Below the pieces are notes generated by a model that ran no database searches, was not told where the DNA came from, and worked only from the letters and a program-made list of their open reading frames with translations. Shown here piece by piece: positions 57,440 to 64,000 of a stretch of 64,000 nt of DNA. Position 1 is the first letter of the stretch. Every line of letters starts with the position of its first letter. The stretch spans positions 62,001 to 126,000 of the forward strand of contig CAWJPD010000011.1 in the NCBI GenBank assembly GCA_963844635.1, given 5' to 3'. Made by a program: the position numbers and the translations under genes. The stretch comes from JAJPKK01 sp963844635. Its GTDB lineage: Bacteria; Pseudomonadota; Alphaproteobacteria; Rhizobiales; Xanthobacteraceae.

Positions 57440-58555
57440 ATGGTATCCAACTGCGACGCCATACGCGTTCTCCATGTTACTCCCGCCATATTCGGGTCGG
57501 CGGGGTATTTCGGAGGCGGGGAACGTTATGTCCATAATATCGCGCATGCCGTCAAGGAGGTGTTCGGATCGCAATTTCAAATCTCGATTGTCGGGTTTGC
57601 CAACGGGCCGGAGCGAATGCTGACCGAAGGGCAGGTCGGGATCCGAATACTAACGACCGAAAGTTTTGGCACAAATTACCTCGGCTATTATTCCGGGGCG
57701 CTATGGTCGGTGGCGGACGCCAGCGAACTCATGCATATCCATCAGCCCTTCACCCCGTCAGGCGAGTTTGCGATGATGGTGGGCGCGCAACTTGGCAAGC
57801 CGATGGTGACGACGGACCTCGGCGGCGGTGAATTGCGGGGACCGGCCGGAGATCATCCGATCGCGTGGACGACCCGGGTGGTGGCGCTTTCGAAATTCGC
57901 CGCGTCGATGGTCGGCGAACTCGATATTCCCATCGAGGTCGTCCTCGGGCCGGTCGATAAGAAATTTCTTCGGGCGCCGCTCAATCTTCGTACCCGGCAC
58001 GGTGCGTTATACGTTGGACGGATTTTGCCTCACAAGGGCATCGATCGCATCGTACGCGCGCTGCCTCGCGGGTTGCGCCTGACCATTGCCGGTACCGAAG
58101 TCGATCACGCCTACCTCCAACATTTGCGCGATCTTTCGCGAAATAAGCAGGTCGAGTTTCTCTTCAATCCGACCGACGAGACCATTATCGAACTTTATTC
58201 GGCCGCGCGCGTCCATATCTGCGCCTCGACGTTCGTAGACTGGCAAGGCCGCTATCATGCCAAAGCGGAGCTGATGGGAATTACCGCATTGGAGGCGCTC
58301 GCCTCCGGGACTCCGATCCTGGTCTCGGCGACCGGTTCACTCCCCGAGCTTGTCGACGGTGCCGACGTCGGCCGGGTGTTCAACAATGAAACCGAGTTGC
58401 GTGAGCTGCTCGACGAAGTCGCCGAAGAAGGCTGGCCGGCGCCCGATACGTCTCGCAGGTGTCGAGACTATTGTGACCGGCGCTTTGGCCCGGAGCGTGT
58501 CGGCCGCCGCATCGGCGCTTGCTATCATCGCGCACTGCGAATGTCGCGGTCATGA
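57440..58555 (+). CDS. glycosyltransferase family 4 protein
   Basis: 371 residues, GT-B fold: IRVLHVTPAIFGSAGYFGGGERYVHNIAHAV (GGGERY acceptor-side loop), HIHQPFTPSGEFAMMVGAQLGKPMVTTDLGGGE, GALYVGRILPHKGIDRIVRALPRGLRLTIAGTEVD, VHICASTFVDWQGRYHAKAELMGITALEALASGTPILVSATGSLPELVDGADVGRVF (E-x7-E nucleotide-sugar site). ATG 57440 has no strong ribosome site and the start may be slightly off. Its stop overlaps the next glycosyltransferase start (ATGA). Likely surface or exopolysaccharide assembly. Confidence 0.88.
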   Translation: MVSNCDAIRVLHVTPAIFGSAGYFGGGERYVHNIAHAVKEVFGSQFQISIVGFANGPERMLTEGQVGIRILTTESFGTNYLGYYSGALWSVADASELMHIHQPFTPSGEFAMMVGAQLGKPMVTTDLGGGELRGPAGDHPIAWTTRVVALSKFAASMVGELDIPIEVVLGPVDKKFLRAPLNLRTRHGALYVGRILPHKGIDRIVRALPRGLRLTIAGTEVDHAYLQHLRDLSRNKQVEFLFNPTDETIIELYSAARVHICASTFVDWQGRYHAKAELMGITALEALASGTPILVSATGSLPELVDGADVGRVFNNETELRELLDEVAEEGWPAPDTSRRCRDYCDRRFGPERVGRRIGACYHRALRMSRS

Positions 58556-60186
58556 GAATTCTCGTCATTACCAATCTCTATCCGCCTCACATCCTTGGCG
58601 GATACGAGCTCGGCTGCGAGCAGATCGTGAATGATTTGCGGAGGAGGGGCCATGAGGTCGCGGTATTGACCAGTCGTAGCCCCGAATTATTTAACCGGGA
58701 CGATGCTCCATTCGTACGCAGATCACTTACCCTGTGGGACATGTTTCTGGGTCATTCGACGGGCACCGCCTTTGCTGCGGCAAAAGATTTTCATGCCCGA
58801 GTCATCGATATCAACAATGTCGGCGAGTTGCTGCGCATTCAGACGGAAACTGCATTCGACCTCGTCTATTGCTTCAACCTGCTTGGGCTGGGTGGATTGG
58901 CCATTATCGATGCATTGAACGCAACCGGGGTTCCATGGGCATGGCACTTGATGGATCGGGTGCCGCTTTCCCTGTTGGATGAAGTAAAGCGAGAGGTTGG
59001 CGTTTATTTCCGGATGTTCGCGGACCGCACCGTGCGGGCGCAGCAAACCTTCGTCATGAGCGGCAATCTTGCTCAAGAACTCAGGCAAGGGCGCATTGCA
59101 TTTTCATCGCCCTTGGCAATCGTTCCGGGATGGGCGCCTGACATCCAGGATTGTGCCGGACCTGTCAATCAAGCTCGCTCTCGCCGCTTCGTGTTCGTCG
59201 GTACGCTATGCAAGGAAAAGGGTGTCGATCTTATTCTCGAGGCGCTCGCCAGCATGAAGAGCGGCAACGAATTAGCTTCTGTTGATTTTTATGGACGGGG
59301 CATGATTGAAGCCTACAAAAACATGGCGCGTCGGCTGGGGGTTGCCAGGGAAGTTCATTTTTTCGGAGCCGTTCCCCATCGCGAGCTGATGCAGAAATTG
59401 CCGAACTATGCCGCACTGCTGTTTCCGACCTGGGAACGGGAGCCGTTTGGCTTCGTCGCTTTCGAAGCGGCGGCGGCAGGTATTGTCCCCATCATCACCC
59501 GGGGCTGCGGCGCGTCCGAGCTGCTAAAGGATGGCGTGCATTGTCTGAAAATCCGCCGTTCGGCCGAAGGGATCAGGAACGCCATGCTCAAGCTGGCGCG
59601 GTCTCCGGTGCAGTCTAGCGATATCGGCCTGCGCGCCCGGGTCTATGTACGCGAAAAGTACCTGCTGCAATCGGTTGTCGACGAGATTGAAGCGCGACTC
59701 AGCCGCATAAGGATTTGCGGTGAACGTCTCAGTAAGACGAAGGCCGATCAGCAAATGTCACTCGCGCGCGCAAAATACCTGGCGTGCCTCCCGCATATCG
59801 GTTCGGGGCAGCCGAGCGGGGCGCGAGAGGGACATGTTGGCGAAATCGACATGAGTTATCGGCAGGTCAAGCACGCCACTCGCGGCTATTCGCGCAACTG
59901 GCTCACCCGGTTGTTGCGGTCGGGCTTCATGAAGCTGTTCAAGCCAGCCGGAATCGAACTGCTCGCACGGCACGCCCAGCTGGAGCGCCGGCTGGCGGTC
60001 GTCGAGCAGCGACTGGCTAGCCTTTTTGCTTCTTCGGAACCTGCCGGCGAGGTCGGACGCCCGAGCGGCGCGGATCGCCACGTTGACGGCGGTGCGGCTG
60101 TTCCGTTTGGCGAGCTGCGGGTGGTCGCTATGCGCTCGGATGATACGGACGAGGTGCCGGAAAGAACCCCACGCTCCGTCCCGTGA
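58552..60186 (+). CDS. glycosyltransferase family 4 protein with C-terminal extension
   Basis: 544 residues: MRILVITNLYPPHILGGYELGCEQIVNDLRRRGHEVAVLTS (GGYE loop), RRFVFVGTLCKEKGVDLILEALASM, ALLFPTWEREPFGFVAFEAAAAGIVPIITRGCGASELLKDGVHCLKI (EPFGFVxxEA signature). The GT-B part ends near residue 400; the last ~140 residues are different: a basic stretch, then LLARHAQLERRLAVVEQRLASLF, a short coiled coil, and a low-complexity tail. Translationally coupled to the upstream gene by ATGA. The 3' end overlaps the convergent ydcF-like gene by 59 bases. Confidence 0.88.
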   Translation: MRILVITNLYPPHILGGYELGCEQIVNDLRRRGHEVAVLTSRSPELFNRDDAPFVRRSLTLWDMFLGHSTGTAFAAAKDFHARVIDINNVGELLRIQTETAFDLVYCFNLLGLGGLAIIDALNATGVPWAWHLMDRVPLSLLDEVKREVGVYFRMFADRTVRAQQTFVMSGNLAQELRQGRIAFSSPLAIVPGWAPDIQDCAGPVNQARSRRFVFVGTLCKEKGVDLILEALASMKSGNELASVDFYGRGMIEAYKNMARRLGVAREVHFFGAVPHRELMQKLPNYAALLFPTWEREPFGFVAFEAAAAGIVPIITRGCGASELLKDGVHCLKIRRSAEGIRNAMLKLARSPVQSSDIGLRARVYVREKYLLQSVVDEIEARLSRIRICGERLSKTKADQQMSLARAKYLACLPHIGSGQPSGAREGHVGEIDMSYRQVKHATRGYSRNWLTRLLRSGFMKLFKPAGIELLARHAQLERRLAVVEQRLASLFASSEPAGEVGRPSGADRHVDGGAAVPFGELRVVAMRSDDTDEVPERTPRSVP

Positions 60187-60958
60187 GTCGGTAGGCGAGG
60201 AGCCCCATCCATTCCCGTGCGGCTGTATCGGTTCTCCGCAAGCCGGCCGCGGCATCGAGGAAGGGCCTCAGTAGGTCCGAGCGGCCGGAGGTCCGGTAAT
60301 CGACCGGATACGGCTCGACATCGAATCCGGCCTCGCGAAAGGCGCCGACCGCCCTCGGCATATGATAGGCGGAGGTGATGAGGAGCCAGCGCTCCCCGGG
60401 CTTGGGCGATGCAATCCGCTTGGAGAACACGGCGTTTTCCGCGGTGTTGCGGGATTGGCTTTCAAGGCTCAGCCGGTCCTTGGCGAGCCCCAAGCTTTCT
60501 AGCAATTGGCCGGCGAATTGCGCCTCGTTGGCGCCGCCGACAAGCCGCCCGTTGCCGCCGCTGTAGATGATCCGCGCGTTCGGATATTGCCGCGCGAGTG
60601 CCGGTACTGCGGTGAGGCGCTCGGCCGCCTCGTTGATATCGGCCGTTCCGCGCGTTGCCACAAGCTCCGGATCGATGGCGCCCCCGAGCACGACCATGCC
60701 ATCGGGGGCGGGCCGGTTTGCTTCCAACTCGGCGTTCCAACGCGGAAACCGGTCCTCGAGCGGGACCATCAACAGGTTGCCAAGCGGCGACAAGCCAGCG
60801 AGCGCAAACAGGAAAACAGCCGCGGCGGCGAGCCGGCGTCCGGCCCGGTGAAAATCGGTCCCGGTCAGTCCGAGACCAATGAGGCCGAGCATGACCATGA
60901 GGTTTGAGGGCAGGGCGAAAAATCCGAGGGTTTTCGAGGCGACAAAGAACACCGGCAA
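60128..60958 (-). CDS. YdcF/ElyC-family (DUF218) membrane protein
   Basis: 276 residues. Two N-terminal helices (TLGFFALPSNLMVMLGLIGLGLTG and RLAAAAVFLFALAGLSPLGNLLMVPL) anchor a periplasmic DUF218 domain: PDGMVVLGGAIDPELVA, RIIYSGGNGRLVGGANEAQFAGQLLESLG, LSLESQSRNTAENAVFSKRI (E-S-x-S-x-N-T-x-E-N), WLLITSAYHMPRAVGAFREAGFDVEPYPVDYRT. ElyC-type proteins affect peptidoglycan or undecaprenyl-lipid metabolism in E. coli; the role here is inferred only. Convergent overlap with the glycosyltransferase gene. Confidence 0.9.
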   Translation of the reverse strand: MPVFFVASKTLGFFALPSNLMVMLGLIGLGLTGTDFHRAGRRLAAAAVFLFALAGLSPLGNLLMVPLEDRFPRWNAELEANRPAPDGMVVLGGAIDPELVATRGTADINEAAERLTAVPALARQYPNARIIYSGGNGRLVGGANEAQFAGQLLESLGLAKDRLSLESQSRNTAENAVFSKRIASPKPGERWLLITSAYHMPRAVGAFREAGFDVEPYPVDYRTSGRSDLLRPFLDAAAGLRRTDTAAREWMGLLAYRLTGRSVGFFPAPRPYHPSA

Positions 60959-60988
60959 CTACCCCGGCCGTATCAGCGCAAGTCGCTA

Positions 60989-61192
60989 CAGCGGGATGCG
61001 TTCAGCCTAAATCGCTTCCCGCTTGGTTCCCTTCGATTTTGCGCATGACCCTCTTTCCGGAAAGTCTGCAACTCTTCGGGGCCATGCGTTAGAGCATGAT
61101 GCCGAAAAGTTGGAGACTTTTCGGACAAAAATCATGCGCAAAATCAAAGATATGCGAGGGGGGCAATTCAAACTGAACGCATCCCGCTCTAG
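60989..61192. repeat. head-to-head pair of A/C mosaic repeats
   Basis: A-C in plus orientation (60989-61090) joined directly to C-A in minus orientation (61091-61192), making one inverted repeat of about 200 bp. The TAG at its right border is the stop codon of the RraA-like gene. Confidence 0.85.
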
Positions 61193-61889
61193 TCGCGCCG
61201 TCGGCGCCAATCTGCGTACCGTGCCTTGGCATCCTCATTGGGCGGATAAAGGCCCGGCAGTGTTACTCCTTTTTCCACCTCGGAGTAGACCCAGCTCTCA
61301 TAAAGCTCGTGCTCGGCGCCTTCGTGGGCAGCGAATTCGACGAGGTCCTTCGGGATCACCACGGCACCATCGTCGTCAGCCACGATCACATCCTCGGGGA
61401 AAACGGCGCAGCCGCCACAGCCGATCGGTTCATTCCAGCCGACGAATGTCAAGCCATTGACCGAAGCCGGCGCCGCAATCCCGGCGCACCAAGTGACGAG
61501 CCGCTCATTTGAACGCCGGCGCGATCGCGCAGCACCCCATCGGTAACCAAGGCGGCAACGCCGCGCTTTCGCATACGGGCGCACAGAATGTCGCCGAATA
61601 TGCCGGCGGTCTGCAGCCCCATCGCGTCGGCGACGGCGATGACGCCCTCCGGCATCGCCTCGATGGCGGCACGCGTCGAGATCGGCTTGCCCCAGCTCTC
61701 GACGGTGGCGATGTCCTCGCGCGCCGGAACGAAGCGCAGCGTGAAAGCGGGTCCGATCACCCGTTCGCCACCGAAAACGAGCGGCCGCGGCCCGTTCATC
61801 CAACAACGCCGGATGCCCTTTCTGAGCAGCATCGTTGTGATGGTGGCCGTGGGGACCTTGCGCAGAACGTCGTAGGTGGCAGAACTCAT
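61189..61889 (-). CDS. RraA-like / HMG-type aldolase family protein, one frameshift
   Basis: About 233 residues. MSSATYDVLRKVPTATITTMLLRKGIRRCWMNGPRPLVFGGERVIGPAFTLRFVPAREDI, PEGVIAVADAMGLQTAGIFGDILCARMRKRGVAALVTDGVLRDRAGVQ (G-D-x20-R-D motif binding Mg and oxaloacetate-type substrates), then after a slip near 61505, WNEPIGCGGCAVFPEDVIVADDDGAVVIPKDLVEFAAHEGAEHELYESWVYSEVEKG. The long C-terminal part and P-G-D-x-x-x-x-D-x-D-G fit the 4-carboxy-4-hydroxy-2-oxoadipate aldolase branch rather than the RNase E inhibitor. Stop in the repeat. Confidence 0.85.
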
Positions 61890-61961
61890 GGCAAGCCTCT
61901 TTTGATCGCGTCCTCATTGAAGGCGCGGACCCGGAATGAATGCTCCTGCGCGACCAGACCC

Positions 61962-62810
61962 TCAATCCCAGGTCGGTGAACCTGGCCAGTCGACAATGCG
62001 GCCGCGCGGGTTTGCGAGCTCGCGGATTTGGGCGATTTCGGAGGCATCGAGCACGAAGTCGAAGATGGCCATGTTCTCGGCCAGGCGCTCGAGCTTGGAG
62101 GTGCGCGGAATCACAACAGCGCCTTCCTGGATCAGGAAGCGCAGGCTGACCTGCGCCGCGCTCTTGCGATGGTGCATGCCGATCAGCCGCAGGACATTGT
62201 CGTCGCCGGCGCGGCCGCGCGCGATCGGACTGTAGGCGGTGACAGCCAAGCCGCGGCGCCGGCAGGCCGCCATCACTTTCGACTGGTCAAGGTAAGGATG
62301 CCATTCGATCTGGTTGGTGACGAGCGGTTCGGACGCCACCCGGACCGCGTCCTCCAGGAGCGGGACGGTGAAGTTCGACACGCCGATATGTCGCGCGAAG
62401 CCCTCCCGTTTCATGCGGCACAAGGCTCCGATCGTCTCGGCCAAAGGGACGCGCGAATTCGGCCAATGAATCAGCAGCAGGTCGACCTCGGAGAGGCGCA
62501 GTCTCGCCAGGCTCTCCTTGGTCGCACGTTCGAACTCGCGCGGCGCGAGGTGCTCCTGCCATACCTTTGTCGTGACGAAAACCCTTTCCCGAGGAATGCC
62601 GCTGGCGCGCAAGCCTTCGCCGATCTCGCGTTCATTGCCATAGATTTCCGCGGTATCGATGTGGCGATAGCCGAGCCGCAGCGCCTGCTCGACCATGCGC
62701 ATGCAGGTCCGGCCACGCAGCTCCCAAGTTCCGAGGCCCAGTGTCGGAATAGCAGCGCCGTTCGCCTCCACGATATCGATAGCCGATGAATTCCGGATCG
62801 ATGTGGTCAA
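61962..62810 (-). CDS. aldo/keto reductase
   Basis: ~282 residues, TIM-barrel NADPH oxidoreductase: VEANGAAIPTLGLGTWELRG, GYRHIDTAEIYGNEREIGEGLRASGIPRERVFVTTKVW (Asp, Tyr and Lys of the catalytic tetrad), EVDLLLIHWPNS (His), GFARHIGVSNFTVPLLEDAV, NQIEWHPYLDQ, GLAVTAYSPIARG, VVIPRTSKLERLAENMAIFDF. Intact. Start set at TTG 62810 (LTTSIRNSSAIDIVEANG) after GAGGACC; no ATG is available in this region, so the start is uncertain. DkgA-like; substrate unknown. Confidence 0.9.
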   Translation of the reverse strand: MTTSIRNSSAIDIVEANGAAIPTLGLGTWELRGRTCMRMVEQALRLGYRHIDTAEIYGNEREIGEGLRASGIPRERVFVTTKVWQEHLAPREFERATKESLARLRLSEVDLLLIHWPNSRVPLAETIGALCRMKREGFARHIGVSNFTVPLLEDAVRVASEPLVTNQIEWHPYLDQSKVMAACRRRGLAVTAYSPIARGRAGDDNVLRLIGMHHRKSAAQVSLRFLIQEGAVVIPRTSKLERLAENMAIFDFVLDASEIAQIRELANPRGRIVDWPGSPTWD

Positions 62811-62823
62811 TGCGCGATGGTCC

Positions 62824-63189
62824 TCAGTTGCGCGGATGCAACGCTCCGTGTCGTCTGCCGTTCCCCGCTCCCCGGCCTGAAAGGGCCGTCCTGCGTGCAA
62901 TCGTCTGACGCTCAAAACCCGTCTGGCGGCTCGACGCGCGCAGCCGGCGCAGGACGTCGACGATTTCCGTCCGGCAGCACGGGCGGGCGCCGAGCGCAAT
63001 CGCGCGCGCCCGTTCGAACGGTGTGAGATCGTAATGAGCGTCCCGTGTTTTCGGCGGCCCCTGGTAGGATAAGTGCCGGATTCCCAGCTGTGCTGCAAAC
63101 CGGTGCAGCTCGTCGAGATCGTCGGCGAGCAGGTGACACCAGTTCAGGCCTTGCCAGGGCCAGATCGCATCATCGACATAAACAGCCAT
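62824..63189 (-). CDS. DUF4031 protein
   Basis: 121 residues: MAVYVDDAIWPWQGLNWCHLLADDLDELHRFAAQLGIRHLSYQGPPKTRDAHYDLTPFERARAIALGARPCCRTEIVDVLRRLRA. The MAVYVDD...W..M/C.HL.AD..DELH.FA..LG......Q....HYD.....R..A...GA pattern is DUF4031, a small protein of unknown function. The last ~30 residues look non-native and may be read-through. Fourteen bases separate it from the aldo/keto reductase start, so the two may be one transcript with murJ upstream. Confidence 0.8.
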   Translation of the reverse strand: MAVYVDDAIWPWQGLNWCHLLADDLDELHRFAAQLGIRHLSYQGPPKTRDAHYDLTPFERARAIALGARPCCRTEIVDVLRRLRASSRQTGFERQTIARRTALSGRGAGNGRRHGALHPRN

Positions 63190-63214
63190 GCGTCCCGAAT
63201 ACGATCGCCTGATC

Positions 63215-64000
63215 TCAGGCGCCATGGCCGAAGGCATAGAACCACCGCCGGCCGAACATGGCAGCGATACTGCCGCCATAGACAACGCCGCCCAGCGCGG
63301 CAAGCGCCGCAAGCGCGCCGAGGAAACGCAGGGTCCCAAGTGATTCGCATTGCCGGATGACGGGGCCAGCCGTCGCCAGCAGTGTCGCCGCAAGCACAAG
63401 GCCCGCGGTCGCGAGCCGCACGGTCGAGGCGCGCAGCCGTACATCAACGGCGATCAGCTTCGAGCGCAAGGCGAACCACGTGAGCAGCAAGAAATTGACC
63501 CAGACCCCGATCGAAGTCGCGAAAGCGAGGCCGACCTGTGCATAACGGCCCATCAACAGAACCTTCAGGGCGACGTTTACGACAACGGAGACCAGCAGCG
63601 CCTTGACTGGCGTTGCGGTGTCGCCGCGGGCGAGAAAGCTCGAAGACACCGCGCGCAGCAGCACGAAGGGCAGCAATCCGATCGCATAGGCAGAAAGTGT
63701 CGCGGCCGCCGCTGCCGCATCGGCCGCGGTGAAGGCGCCGCGGGTAAACAAGGCCCGCATGATGAGATCGGGCACCAAGGCGAAGGCTACGACGCAAGGA
63801 ATTGCCAGCAGCAACGCAAATTCGATGGCCCGGTTCTGCGCCTGCCGCGAGCCGGCTTCATCGCCGGCCACGATACGGTGCGCCATTTCCGGAAGCAGTA
63901 CGGTGCCGACAGCGATCCCGATCACCCCAATCGGCAATTGATTGAGCCGGTCGGCATAATAGAGGGCAGAAACCGCGCCGGCGGGCAAGAAACTCGCGAT
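63215..64000 (-). CDS. murJ: lipid II flippase MurJ, N-terminal part outside window
   Basis: C-terminal ~260 residues of a MATE-like flippase; the start lies beyond the right edge. Visible: LPAGAVSALYYADRLNQLPIGVIGIAVGTVLLPEMAHRIVAGDEAGSRQAQNRAIEFALLLAIPCVVAFALVPDLIMRALFTRGAFTAADAAAAAATLSAYAIGLLPFVLLRAVSSSFLARGDTATPVKALLVSVVVNVALKVLLMGRYAQVGLAFATSIGVWVNFLLL. The GAVSALYYADRLNQLPIGVIGIAVGTVLLP block is specific for MurJ. At least five helices are seen. DUF4031 follows 26 bases downstream. Confidence 0.95.
   Translation of the reverse strand: MASFLPAGAVSALYYADRLNQLPIGVIGIAVGTVLLPEMAHRIVAGDEAGSRQAQNRAIEFALLLAIPCVVAFALVPDLIMRALFTRGAFTAADAAAAAATLSAYAIGLLPFVLLRAVSSSFLARGDTATPVKALLVSVVVNVALKVLLMGRYAQVGLAFATSIGVWVNFLLLTWFALRSKLIAVDVRLRASTVRLATAGLVLAATLLATAGPVIRQCESLGTLRFLGALAALAALGGVVYGGSIAAMFGRRWFYAFGHGA

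Overview
The window looks like a chromosomal segment of a high-GC alphaproteobacterium of the order Hyphomicrobiales (Rhizobiales), close to the Bradyrhizobium/Rhodopseudomonas/Pseudolabrys type. Evidence: an alphaproteobacterial SOS box (GTTC-N7-GTTC) upstream of recA; a RibB protein fused to a degenerate RibA-like domain; families largely confined to this group (DUF1194, DUF6101, DUF4170, DUF2232); rhizobial gene orders (rpsF-rpsR-DUF2232-rplI, lptC-lptA-lptB-rpoN, DUF4170-DUF374-waaA-lpxK); and a very dense load of short intergenic palindromic repeats. I assign no species.

Layout. 0-8 kb: accessory metabolic genes (dienelactone hydrolase, acetamidase/formamidase, secreted M28 peptidase, MetE-like protein, an EutA-like protein without EutBC, CBS-pair protein, tandem cupin). 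8-11 kb: a glycosyltransferase and a polytopic membrane protein. 11.9-16.8 kb: aroC, ribB(X), a secreted DUF1194 protein and a TctC-type binding protein. 17-18.2 kb: recA with its SOS box. 18.5-20.5 kb: a low-GC pyrF, a small lipase, and a small ORF preceded by a chain of overlapping five-codon mini-ORFs. 21.3-25.4 kb: lptC-lptA-lptB-rpoN. 26.5-28 kb: an IS630-type element with a divergent LexA-like passenger. 28.1-33.6 kb: an amino-sugar/peptidoglycan recycling cluster (nagA divergent from murA-nagK-murQ-nagB-II). 33.6-36.2 kb: a possible structured RNA ending in a strong terminator, then a decayed IS1634/IS4-type transposase. 36.6-39.6 kb: two secreted hypotheticals and an MHS-family transporter. 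39.8-46.5 kb: ribosomal genes (rplI, rpsR, rpsF) diverging from fabD-fabG-acpP. 46.7-56.7 kb: outer-membrane and lipid genes (phosphatase, DUF4170, DUF374 acyltransferase, waaA, lpxK) on the plus strand, facing gmk-yicC-mltG-fabF on the minus strand. 57.4-64 kb: two glycosyltransferases, YdcF, RraA-like, aldo/keto reductase, DUF4031, and murJ running off the right edge.

The functional theme is the cell envelope: LPS export (lptCAB), Kdo/lipid A (waaA, lpxK), fatty-acid synthesis (fabD, fabG, acpP, fabF), peptidoglycan synthesis and turnover (murA, murJ, mltG, nagA/nagK/murQ/nagB-II) and surface glycans (three glycosyltransferases). The usual acpP-fabF-mltG-yicC-gmk order is broken by an apparent inversion of about 10 kb whose ends lie at oppositely oriented repeat copies.

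Two cautions. First, many genes, including ones expected to be essential (recA, lptC, waaA, lpxK, fabF, mltG, yicC), carry single-base frameshifts, mostly a duplicated base. I read these as uncorrected sequencing errors and annotate such genes as one CDS spanning the break. Second, at least four repeat families occupy most intergenic space, and two of them begin with a stop codon that neighbouring genes use.
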